Positions 44,679 through 51,493 of a stretch of DNA of 51,493 nucleotides are shown here, piece by piece. Where the stretch lies: NCBI GenBank assembly GCA_020629415.1, contig JAHDDL010000008.1, positions 59,013-110,505 of the forward strand, read 5' to 3'. The notes beneath the pieces are model-generated. The model was given only the letters and a program-made list of their open reading frames with translations, had not been told where the DNA came from and searched no databases. The stretch comes from Maribacter sp. GTDB lineage: Bacteria; Bacteroidota; Bacteroidia; Flavobacteriales; Flavobacteriaceae. The translations under genes were made by a program, and so were the position numbers. Position 1 is the first letter of the stretch; the number at the start of each line of letters is the position of its first letter.

Positions 44679-46871
44679 TTATTTTAATATTTGATAGGCT
44701 ATTAAAGCTACAATATAAGCAAAAAGACTCATAAATACCAGTTGGCCTGCCGGCCATTTCCATGAGTTGGTCTCTCTTTTTACAACTGCCAAAGTACTCA
44801 TACATTGCATGGCAAATGCATAGAATAGCAATAAAGAAATGCCTGAAGCTAAATTGAACAATGGTCTTTTGGTTCTGGGGTTTATTTCTGCCGCCATTCT
44901 ATTTTTAATGGTTTCCTCTTCATCGTTTCCTACGCTGTAAATAGTGGCAAGTGTACCAACAAAAACTTCTCGTGCAGCAAATGATGTAAGTACGGCTATA
45001 CCAATTTTCCAATCATAACCCAATGGCCTAACTATAGGTTCTATTGCCTTGCCCATGTAGCCCATGTAAGAATGTTCAAGCTTGTAACTCGCAATCTCTT
45101 GGCTAAGCGCTCGTTCTTCTAAATCTTTTAACTGCGTTACGGCAGCTTCTTTGTTCAAGTTATTTCCAAGTGTTTCTTGTTGATTTTCAAAGTAAACCTC
45201 GCTATTGGCGCTAAAACCCTTTTCTTTAATTCTTTGTGCTACTATGGTTTCTGCATTTTTAAATTCATCAGAAAATCCGTTAGAGCCCAAAAACCATAGC
45301 ACAATAGATATGGCCAATATTATTTTACCGGCACCAAAAACAAAACTTTTTGTTTTTTCAAGAACGGTGTAGGCAACGTTTTTTATCAACGGTAGTTTAT
45401 AGTTGGGCATTTCTACTACAAAGAAAGACCTACTTTTAATTTTTAAGATCTTGTTCAGAATTACCGCCGACAGAATAGCAGCTCCAAAGCCCATTAAATA
45501 TAACGACATTAAGGTCAGGGCTTTATAACTTAATCCAAGAAAACTGCCTTCGGGTATGACCAAGGCAATGATAATGAGGTAGACCGGTAACCTTGCCGAA
45601 CAAGTAGTGAACGGGGTTACTAGAATAGTAATTAACCTTTCTTTCCAGTTTTCAATAGTTCTAGTGGCCATTACCGCTGGAATAGCACATGCGGTACCTG
45701 AAATTAATGGAACCACACTTTTACCACTCAATCCAAAGGGTCTCATTATTCTGTCCATCAAGAAGACTACCCTGCTCATATAACCTGTTTCTTCCAATAG
45801 GGCTATAAATAAAAATAAGAAAGCTATCTGTGGTATGAATATAACAATACCACCAATACCGGCTAAAATACCCTCTGCAATAAGATTTGTAAACACACCG
45901 GGCGGCAATGTGTCTTTTACCCATTCTGTGGCAGAAGCAAAAAAACCGTCAATTAAATCCATTGGGTATTCACTCCATCCATAAATTGCCTGAAAAATGG
46001 TAAGCAGAATTAAAAAGAAGATGAGGTAGCCAAATACTTTATGTGTCAATACCTTGTCTAAAGTAGCTCTAAATCCTTTGGCGGCATTGGCATCTATTTT
46101 ATAGGTTTCCTTTAAAATGCCGTTAATGAATTGATAACGTAATATGGTCTCTTTTTGCTGAAGACGTTTAAGCTCTGATTTTGATTTTGTGGTAAAAGAG
46201 GAAGTATCTTTGATAAGGGTTTTTTCCAATGGCATAAAATTCACATCTTGTGTGATCACCAACCAAAGTTTATAGACATCTTCTTTGGGGAAAGCTTCTT
46301 TTAATCGCTCAAAATAATCAGGTGCAATAACCGATATATCTACATTTTGGCTTTTTGGTAGATTTTTATAATCTGCAATAAGATTTCTTAATCTATCTAT
46401 ACCGGTTTCTTTTCTAGTACTTACCAGAGCAATTTTAGAGTTTAATTTTTGCTCCAATAACTCAATATTTATGGTAATCCCTTTACGAACCATACGATCG
46501 GCCATATTAATGACCAAAATGGTAGGTATCTTTAAATCTTTTATCTGTGTAAAAAGAAGAAGGTTTCTTTTGAGGTTTTCAACGTCAGATACAACAATGG
46601 CAACATCTGGGTGATCTTTGTCATTCTTGTTTAAAAGAAGTTCAACGGCAACACTTTCATCTAATGATGTAGTGTTTAAACTATAGGTACCTGGTAAATC
46701 TAAAATATGGGCTTTGACACCTCTGGGCAGTTTACAGATTCCTTCTTTTTTCTCAACGGTAATTCCTGGATAGTTACCAACTTTTTGGTTTAATCCTGTA
46801 AGCTGATTAAAAACAGATGTTTTCCCGGTATTTGGGTTTCCTATAAGGGCTACATTAATTTGTTTACTCAT
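44679..46871 (-). CDS. feoB: Ferrous iron transport protein B
   Basis: 730 aa. N-terminal G domain with G1 GNPNTGKTS (11-19), G3 DLPG and G4 NMAD, a GDI helical region (~170-265), then two Gate repeats and ~8-10 TM helices ('GTACAIPAVMATRTIENWKERLITILVTPFTTCSARLPVYLIII' contains the conserved Cys motif lining the pore). An insertion of ~75 polar residues (~535-605) before 'YMGKAIEPIVRPLGYDWKIGIAVLTSFAAREVFVGTLATIY' is typical for Bacteroidota. Imports Fe2+ across the inner membrane. Start overlaps the feoA stop by 4 bp. Confidence 0.97.
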   Translation of the reverse strand: MSKQINVALIGNPNTGKTSVFNQLTGLNQKVGNYPGITVEKKEGICKLPRGVKAHILDLPGTYSLNTTSLDESVAVELLLNKNDKDHPDVAIVVSDVENLKRNLLLFTQIKDLKIPTILVINMADRMVRKGITINIELLEQKLNSKIALVSTRKETGIDRLRNLIADYKNLPKSQNVDISVIAPDYFERLKEAFPKEDVYKLWLVITQDVNFMPLEKTLIKDTSSFTTKSKSELKRLQQKETILRYQFINGILKETYKIDANAAKGFRATLDKVLTHKVFGYLIFFLILLTIFQAIYGWSEYPMDLIDGFFASATEWVKDTLPPGVFTNLIAEGILAGIGGIVIFIPQIAFLFLFIALLEETGYMSRVVFLMDRIMRPFGLSGKSVVPLISGTACAIPAVMATRTIENWKERLITILVTPFTTCSARLPVYLIIIALVIPEGSFLGLSYKALTLMSLYLMGFGAAILSAVILNKILKIKSRSFFVVEMPNYKLPLIKNVAYTVLEKTKSFVFGAGKIILAISIVLWFLGSNGFSDEFKNAETIVAQRIKEKGFSANSEVYFENQQETLGNNLNKEAAVTQLKDLEERALSQEIASYKLEHSYMGYMGKAIEPIVRPLGYDWKIGIAVLTSFAAREVFVGTLATIYSVGNDEEETIKNRMAAEINPRTKRPLFNLASGISLLLFYAFAMQCMSTLAVVKRETNSWKWPAGQLVFMSLFAYIVALIAYQILK

Positions 46872-47113
46872 ACTACAGCATTGTCTTCTATAATATCAAG
46901 TGCTATATGTAAGGCCATTTCTCTTCTAATGGCAATATGTGATCCGTTGACATTAATATAAATTGGATCTTTTAACGGTGCTACTTGTACCAATTCTACT
47001 TTGTTACCAGGCAGACAGCCCATTTCAAGTAGCTTGATCGGCAATAAGTCTTGAGTGAATTCTTTTATAATTCCCTTCTGGCCTCGCTTTAAATCTGCAA
47101 CAGTAGTTTCCAA
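46868..47113 (-). CDS. feoA: FeoA (SH3-like partner of FeoB), TTG start
   Basis: 81 aa, single FeoA SH3 domain ('TVADLKRGQKGIIKEFTQDLLPIKLLEMGCLPGNKVELVQVAPLKDPIYINVNGSHIAIRREMALHI'). The only credible start is a TTG at 47113, because an in-frame stop lies at 47122-47120 and the first internal ATG would remove half of the domain. It stimulates FeoB GTPase/transport. Promoter: TACTTTTG on the minus strand at 47148-47141. Operon feoA-feoB-Cys-rich peptide. Confidence 0.9.
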   Translation of the reverse strand: METTVADLKRGQKGIIKEFTQDLLPIKLLEMGCLPGNKVELVQVAPLKDPIYINVNGSHIAIRREMALHIALDIIEDNAVV

Positions 47114-47460
47114 TTTTATTTAGATTCATTATAAGTAAGGCAAAAGTAGTGGAAATATAGTTATTCCCTATACTTTTTAGAATAAATAACTACTAGTTCT
47201 AACGTAGATCGGTTAATGCGGTTGCCAATATTTTAACAGATGGGAATTTGTGAAATATTATTTTAACATATGCGTTGAATATTAGTCTTTTCTAGATTAG
47301 TAAGATTTATACCGCTGAATAAAAATACTTTTAAAATTGCTTTTAGCTGTTTTGTATTGTTGCGCATCTACAACAATTCTAACATAGAATACAGCAATAC
47401 AAGTAATCTAAAAGACAGGAGAAGAGTAATCAACTTAATTAAATAGATAAACAACCAATC
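47114..47460. other. 347-bp divergent intergenic region, feoA / 47461 gene
   Basis: AT-rich, no gene. Contents: the feoA -7 element TACTTTTG (minus, 47148-47141); an imperfect palindrome GGAAATA-TAGT-TATTCCC at 47151-47168 just upstream of it (a candidate metal-repressor site, weak); a -7-like TACTTTTA at 47336-47343 (plus); and a strong structured element at 47352-47402 (listed separately). Confidence 0.5.
47352..47402 (+). other. Structured 5' element upstream of the 551-aa secreted protein
   Basis: TTGTATTGTTG (47352-47362) pairs with CAGCAATACAA (47392-47402) over 11 bp with one G-U. Inside is a perfect hairpin ATTCTA-aca-TAGAAT (47376-47390). A competing pairing ATTGTTG / CAACAAT (47356-47362 with 47371-47377) is also perfect, so two alternative folds are possible. 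It lies 58 bp before the ATG and just after a possible -7 at 47336-47343. Confidence 0.45.
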
Positions 47461-49116
47461 ATGAAAAAACCATTACTAGTATTATTCCTTTTTGGAGCAG
47501 TATCCATTTTTGGACAGTCTACCAAAGGAAAGAACATTACGGTCGCAATTCCTAGTTATGCAAAAAAACCTGTTCCCAAAAACGTAAAAACATATATGGG
47601 TGGCTTTGCAAACTCCAACGACGCTGCTTTGCCATTTACTGAAGAAGCATTTAATAATGCTTTAAAATTTCAAGATTTTACGAAATTAACAGATGAAAAC
47701 GGAACGCCGGATTTTCTTTTTGCTTTAAAGGGATTGACTATAAAAGACCTTGATATGAAATTTACTCGAAATAAGGGTGAAGAAAAATACAGCGTATCAA
47801 TTGTACCTAATTCAGATGCAGCCATATCTGTTTTGACCATGTTGAATGGAGAAAGTGTGCACTATAATCGTATTCCCGTGCTTGCAAAGGCAGACTCACA
47901 GGGTAAAATTATTCCTGAGGTTATTACATTTGATTTTGAAGAAGAAGAAAAGTTCTTGATTATTTTTGGCGAAGATAAGGTTAAGGGAACCCCTTATTTA
48001 GTTGAAGAATATTTAAGAAGAAGTCTTGGCAAAAACTTTTTAGCCAAGGAATTGACTCCATTACTTTATGCAGATTATGATAATAGATCTAATAGCGAAG
48101 CAGAAAAGTTTTATTTTATAAAAGATAAGAAAACAGAAGGTCTAGAAGATGAAACAAAAGCTAAGGTTATAGCTTTTGAGGAAATGTCTGCTGCTTTTAC
48201 CAATCTAGAAGAATTAAGGTCAGGTAAAGAACAATTACAGTCTTTTAGAACGTATTGGGAAGAAAAATTAGCTACTTATGACCTATCAAGTAAAGTTGGT
48301 AAAAAAGCGGGATGGGGACTAATTATGAACCTATATAATGTTGCGTTGATGCAAGAAGATTTTGACGCTGCATCTAAGTATATGGATATGGCTTTAGAGA
48401 CAGAAGAAAAGAAATGGATAACAAAAGCCAAAAGAAACGATTTCAATAAACATTATGAAAGGTATACTTTCAATTATGATACGGCTACAGGTGAGCGTAT
48501 CTATTCTGAAGGGTATACTGTTGATCCGGTTTTAGCTGAAATTGCAAGAAAAGAAGCTATTGAGGGTAATAATATAGATAATGAGGTAGGTTATGTAATT
48601 AAAGGTGATGGAGAAAAGATGGAAGGTAAAATTTCTATGCGTTTTTCTCCTCAAGAAAAAGAAGCTGAGGGTGGTAATATAATGGATGTTAGTGGCGATA
48701 CTACTGCAAAAAGAGTTACCGTAACTTACGTTAATGCAAAAGGTAAAACCAAAAACTCGTCTTTAAAATGTAAAGAGGTCTCTGAAATAGTTATTGAAGA
48801 CCGAGTATTTGAACCGGTTAATCCTAAAAAAGGTTTTATCAAATCTACAGAAGCCGGTTTGTCCGGTTTTAACTTAAATAGTACAATTTTTATGGAACGC
48901 GTTTACGTTGGTACAGGTATAAAGCTATTTAAAGACTTAACCGATACCGATACGTACTATTTTAGTATAGAAGGCGTTAAAAAGGCTGAAACAGCTAGTG
49001 CAGAATTTTTTGCTAGTTGCCCAGTACTAGCAGAGCGTATTGATAGTGGCGAGTTTTCAAAATCTGAAGAAGATCAGATAAAGATTGCAAAAGCATTCTC
49101 AGAAGCCTGTAAATAA
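47461..49116 (+). CDS. Secreted protein of unknown function
   Basis: 551 aa. Signal peptide (LLVLFLFGAVSIFGQ). I do not recognise a family. The first ~150 residues look beta-rich ('KNITVAIPSYAKKPVPKNVKTYMGG'). The middle (~215-330) is helical with TPR-like spacing ('KKAGWGLIMNLYNVALMQEDFDAASKYMDMALETEEKKW'). The last ~170 residues are beta-rich ('EVGYVIKGDGEKMEGKISMRFSP', 'FIKSTEAGLSGFNLNSTIFMERVYVGTGIKLFKD') with a final helix containing two Cys (ASCPVL, SEACK) that could form a disulfide. It is monocistronic, with a structured upstream region and a terminator after it. Strongly charged overall, consistent with a periplasmic protein. Confidence 0.8.
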   Translation: MKKPLLVLFLFGAVSIFGQSTKGKNITVAIPSYAKKPVPKNVKTYMGGFANSNDAALPFTEEAFNNALKFQDFTKLTDENGTPDFLFALKGLTIKDLDMKFTRNKGEEKYSVSIVPNSDAAISVLTMLNGESVHYNRIPVLAKADSQGKIIPEVITFDFEEEEKFLIIFGEDKVKGTPYLVEEYLRRSLGKNFLAKELTPLLYADYDNRSNSEAEKFYFIKDKKTEGLEDETKAKVIAFEEMSAAFTNLEELRSGKEQLQSFRTYWEEKLATYDLSSKVGKKAGWGLIMNLYNVALMQEDFDAASKYMDMALETEEKKWITKAKRNDFNKHYERYTFNYDTATGERIYSEGYTVDPVLAEIARKEAIEGNNIDNEVGYVIKGDGEKMEGKISMRFSPQEKEAEGGNIMDVSGDTTAKRVTVTYVNAKGKTKNSSLKCKEVSEIVIEDRVFEPVNPKKGFIKSTEAGLSGFNLNSTIFMERVYVGTGIKLFKDLTDTDTYYFSIEGVKKAETASAEFFASCPVLAERIDSGEFSKSEEDQIKIAKAFSEACK

Positions 49117-49140
49117 AATTCTAAATAGATTAGATTATGT

Positions 49141-49172
49141 AAAGTCCCCATACGATCTGTACTGGGGGCTTT
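49141..49172. terminator. Bidirectional terminator between the 551-aa gene and the SCO gene
   Basis: AAAGTCCCCA / TGGGGGCTTT stem (one G-U), with an inner TAC-GATCT-GTA stem, followed by TTTTATTATTT. Between convergent genes. Confidence 0.75.
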
Positions 49173-49174
49173 TA

Positions 49175-49846
49175 TTATTTATCAGATTCTTTTAGTAGTT
49201 CAACATCTTTCAATAGTTTCTCAATATCCTCTTTTTTAGTGCCATCATAAAAGCCCCTTATGCGTTTATCCTTATCCACTAAAATAAAATTTTCGGTATG
49301 TATCATATCAAATGGTCCGCCATCGCCATCGGTTTTAACAGCTAAATAAGATTTTCGTGCCAATTCATAGATCTGTTTTTTATCACCGGTAACCAAGTTC
49401 CAATTCCTGTCATCTATCCCTTTTTCAACAGCATATTTTTTAAGCTGTGCTACCGAGTCGATCTCTGGCGTAACGGAATGTGATAGCAACATAACATCAG
49501 AATCTTTGCCCAGTGCCTTTTGTAGGTCTACCATGTTTTTGGTCATGATAGGGCAAATAGTAGGGCAGGTGGTGAAAAAGAAATCGGCTATATAGATTTT
49601 ACCTTTGTAATCTTCTTGGGTAATGGTCTCGCCATTTTGGTTGGTCAATGAAAAATCTGCAATGGTATGGTACTTTCTAACATGTTGAATTTCTTCTGCC
49701 ACTAATTCTGCATTTACCATGGCAGGAGAATACACGGGCAACAGTTTTACAGGCTGTAGGGCATTATAAAATAAATATATGATTATGACGGAAAGTATTA
49801 AAAGTACTATTCCAAAAATCTTGAATTTTGCGAAGAAAGACCGCAT
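49175..49846 (-). CDS. SCO1/SenC-family copper-binding thioredoxin-like protein
   Basis: 223 aa. N-terminal membrane anchor (residues ~9-30), then a thioredoxin-like domain. C94-PTI-C98 (FTTCPTICP) and H183 (MIHTENFILVD) are the three copper ligands of Sco proteins, which assist CuA assembly in cytochrome oxidase or handle periplasmic thiol redox. No oxidase gene is in the window. Monocistronic here. Confidence 0.93.
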   Translation of the reverse strand: MRSFFAKFKIFGIVLLILSVIIIYLFYNALQPVKLLPVYSPAMVNAELVAEEIQHVRKYHTIADFSLTNQNGETITQEDYKGKIYIADFFFTTCPTICPIMTKNMVDLQKALGKDSDVMLLSHSVTPEIDSVAQLKKYAVEKGIDDRNWNLVTGDKKQIYELARKSYLAVKTDGDGGPFDMIHTENFILVDKDKRIRGFYDGTKKEDIEKLLKDVELLKESDK

Positions 49847-49973
49847 ACTATTTTTTTACAAAGGTACGCTAGGGGTGTCAAGATTTCAAGTAAATATAGA
49901 TGTCTTGCTTATAAATTATTCATAAAATACCATAAGGTCAGTGGGTTTCTTTTTTTTAGCGGTTGTAAAAATG

Positions 49974-49981
49974 TACTTTTG
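49974..49981 (+). promoter_or_regulatory. -7 element of the RseP-type protease gene
   Basis: Exact TAnnTTTG match (TACTTTTG). It overlaps the longest-frame TTG start at 49979 and so places the real start downstream, at the ATG at 50009. Confidence 0.55.
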
Positions 49982-50008
49982 TGCGATTTTAATTTTCACG
50001 AAATAAGG

Positions 50009-51361
50009 ATGAGCCCCATTGTAATAAAGACAATTCAATTTTTTTTAAGCCTTTCAATATTAATAGTACTACACGAGTTAGGGCATTTTATACCGGCAAA
50101 ATATTTTAAGACCAGAGTTGAGAAATTCTACTTGTTCTTTGATGTAAAGTTTTCACTTTTTAAAAAGAAGATAGGTGAGACCGAATACGGTATTGGTTGG
50201 TTGCCCCTTGGCGGATATGTAAAAATATCTGGTATGATAGATGAGAGCATGGACAAAGAAGCCATGGCAGAAGAACCTAAGGAGTGGGAATTTAGAAGCA
50301 AACCGGCTTGGCAACGTTTAATTATAATGTTAGGCGGCGTAACGGTAAATTTCATTTTGGCCGTTGTTATATTCATTGGTCTGGCATATGCCTATGGTGA
50401 AACATACATTGCAAATGACAGTCTAAAAGACGGAGTATGGGTTACCGATACTACCTTGGGTAATGCCCTTGGAATAGAAACGGGAGATAAGGTAATTGCT
50501 GTTGATGGTAAAAAGATTAAAGCTTTAAATGGTATTATGCCTGAAGTAGTTTATGGTGAAAAAATAACTTTAGAACGTGACGGTAATATAATTGAAAAGG
50601 ATATACCTGTAAATTTTATTGAAACAATTTCTGATAATAGGGAAAATGCTAGGTTTATAAATTATAGGAATCCGTTTGTAATTAGAGAAATCCCTGAAGA
50701 TTCTCAAAATAAGGATAGTGGATTTAAAGCTGGTGATGCTGTTGTTGAAATTGCCGGTACGCCCGTAGAGTATCAAGATCAAGTAATACCGGTTTTGGAA
50801 GCCAATAAAGGAAAAAGTGTTCCCGTATTAGTAATTCGAGATGGGAAGAAGGTTAACTTGAATGCAAATGTTTCTGATGAAGGAAAGTTTGGAGTGTATG
50901 CTGGGTTAAATTCATTAGAGGAATTTGAGGAAAAGGGGTATTTTAAATTTGAAACATTAAACTATACTTTTTTAGAATCTATCCCGGCAGGATGGAACAA
51001 AGGTGTTAAGACACTTACAGATTACATTAAGGGAATGAAGAAAATCTTTAACCCAGATACCGGTGCTTATAAAGAGGTTGGTGGTTTTGCTGCCATTGGT
51101 GGTATGTTCCCAGATACTTGGAACTGGCCAGCATTTTGGGGTACCACTGCGTTTATATCCATTATTCTAGCATTTATGAATATTCTGCCGATACCTGCTT
51201 TAGACGGCGGTCACGTAATGTTTTTGCTTTACGAAATGATTACAGGTAGAAAGCCGAGCGATAAATTTTTAGAGTACGCACAGATTACCGGATTCTTTAT
51301 TTTAATAGCACTTTTACTGTTCGCAAACGGTAATGATGTTTATAAAGCGATATTTAAATAA
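50009..51361 (+). CDS. rseP: RseP-type site-2 (intramembrane) metalloprotease
   Basis: 450 aa from the ATG at 50009. TM1 carries the zinc motif H22-E23-x-x-H26 (VLHELGHFIPAKYFK). A periplasmic region with PDZ-like repeats (~130-300; 'GNALGIETGDKVIAVDGKKI', 'KDSGFKAGDAVVEIAGTPV') follows, and the C-terminal TM holds the third ligand motif (NILPIPALDGGHVMF). It cuts anti-sigma factors within the membrane and remnant signal peptides. It sits directly before tRNA-Asn. Naming as RseP is by family; the partner anti-sigma is not in the window. Confidence 0.93.
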   Translation: MSPIVIKTIQFFLSLSILIVLHELGHFIPAKYFKTRVEKFYLFFDVKFSLFKKKIGETEYGIGWLPLGGYVKISGMIDESMDKEAMAEEPKEWEFRSKPAWQRLIIMLGGVTVNFILAVVIFIGLAYAYGETYIANDSLKDGVWVTDTTLGNALGIETGDKVIAVDGKKIKALNGIMPEVVYGEKITLERDGNIIEKDIPVNFIETISDNRENARFINYRNPFVIREIPEDSQNKDSGFKAGDAVVEIAGTPVEYQDQVIPVLEANKGKSVPVLVIRDGKKVNLNANVSDEGKFGVYAGLNSLEEFEEKGYFKFETLNYTFLESIPAGWNKGVKTLTDYIKGMKKIFNPDTGAYKEVGGFAAIGGMFPDTWNWPAFWGTTAFISIILAFMNILPIPALDGGHVMFLLYEMITGRKPSDKFLEYAQITGFFILIALLLFANGNDVYKAIFK

Positions 51362-51377
51362 AAAAATAATTTATTTG

Positions 51378-51435
51378 TTTGGAGACTTTCAAAAAACTAC
51401 TATATTTGCACCCGCTTTAGGAAACTAAAACGGGT
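51378..51435 (+). promoter_or_regulatory. tRNA-Asn promoter with leader hairpin
   Basis: TTTG (51378-51381), 19-bp spacer, TATATTTG (51401-51408): a full-consensus Bacteroidota promoter. Directly at the expected start is a hairpin ACCCG-C-TTTAG-GAAA-CTAAA-A-CGGGT (51410-51435) with a GAAA loop, then TTATTTT, then the tRNA. The hairpin would be removed by RNase P from the 5' leader, or could act as a conditional terminator. Confidence 0.7.
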
Positions 51436-51440
51436 TATTT

Positions 51441-51493
51441 TCCTCCTTAGCTCAGTTGGTTAGAGCATCTGACTGTTAATCAGAGGGTCCTTG
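51441..51493 (+). tRNA. tRNA-Asn (GTT), 3' part off the window
   Basis: The acceptor 5' strand TCCTCCT, T8-A9, D-arm GCTCAGTTGGTTAGAGC and anticodon arm TCTGA-CTGTTAA-TCAGA with anticodon GTT are visible; the sequence ends in the variable/T-arm. The anticodon assigns Asn. Preceded by a consensus promoter. Confidence 0.93.

Noticed and set aside
1..51493. CRISPR array, insertion sequence, prophage or integrative element
   Set aside because: No spaced direct-repeat array, transposase, integrase or target duplication was seen; gene content and base composition look uniformly chromosomal.

Overview
The window is AT-rich bacterial chromosome from a member of the Bacteroidota, very probably a marine Flavobacteriaceae (Maribacter/Zobellia-like; the genus is inference). 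Evidence: a SusC/SusD pair; many carboxypeptidase-regulatory-domain proteins; TonB-dependent receptors; DUF3078, DUF6503, DUF2141 and VCBS/ASPIC-UnbV proteins; a FeoB-associated Cys-rich peptide; a flavobacterial-type lycopene cyclase. Shine-Dalgarno sites are essentially absent, and the Bacteroidota promoter pattern (TTTG or TTG, about 19 bp, then TAnnTTTG) recurs. I see no rRNA, CRISPR array, insertion sequence, phage or integration scar. The single tRNA (Asn) is cut by the right edge, and a DUF6503 gene is cut by the left edge.

Layout. 1-3.7 kb: a phosphate block with a DUF6503 protein, a PiT phosphate transporter fused to a PhoU-like tail, and a small secreted carboxypeptidase-regulatory-domain protein. 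Two of these genes are preceded by tandem 11-bp-spaced AAGGTTA/TAACCTT repeats that look like PHO boxes. 3.8-14.2 kb: housekeeping genes (dgt, a DUF3078 protein coupled to dxs, tadA, a cold-shock protein, a ClC protein lacking the gating glutamate, a TPR lipoprotein, aspS). 14.4-21.6 kb: a small MORN-like secreted protein, then a self-contained tetR-tolC-mfp-RND efflux operon with an operator-like palindrome.

21.7-34.7 kb is the most unusual part. A GntR/binding-protein-type regulator is divergent from susC-susD, which is followed, after an intrinsic-terminator-like hairpin, by a large CRTAC1-type (FG-GAP plus ASPIC/UnbV) lipoprotein, a PAP2/vanadium-haloperoxidase-like lipoprotein with all its vanadate/phosphate-binding residues, and a second CRTAC1-type protein with a C-terminal membrane anchor. 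The locus has no glycosidase, sulfatase, lyase or peptidase, so it is not a normal polysaccharide utilisation locus. Its substrate is unknown.

34.8-37 kb: isoprenoid/carotenoid genes (polyprenyl synthase convergent with crtY; dxs earlier in the window supplies the pathway). 37-41 kb: a metal-uptake module made of a TonB receptor, a divergent MntR/DtxR-type regulator and a ZIP transporter, with a perfect palindrome between the divergent promoters. 41-44.4 kb: small envelope proteins, including an orphan TonB-plug-like lipoprotein, a DUF423 protein and a 512-aa surface protein. 44.5-47.1 kb: feoA-feoB-Cys-rich peptide (ferrous iron uptake). 47.4-51.5 kb: an unrecognised 551-aa secreted protein with a structured upstream region, an SCO/Sco1-like protein, an RseP-type site-2 protease and tRNA-Asn with a strong promoter and leader hairpin.

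All functional calls come from reading the sequence and recognising families. No searches were run.
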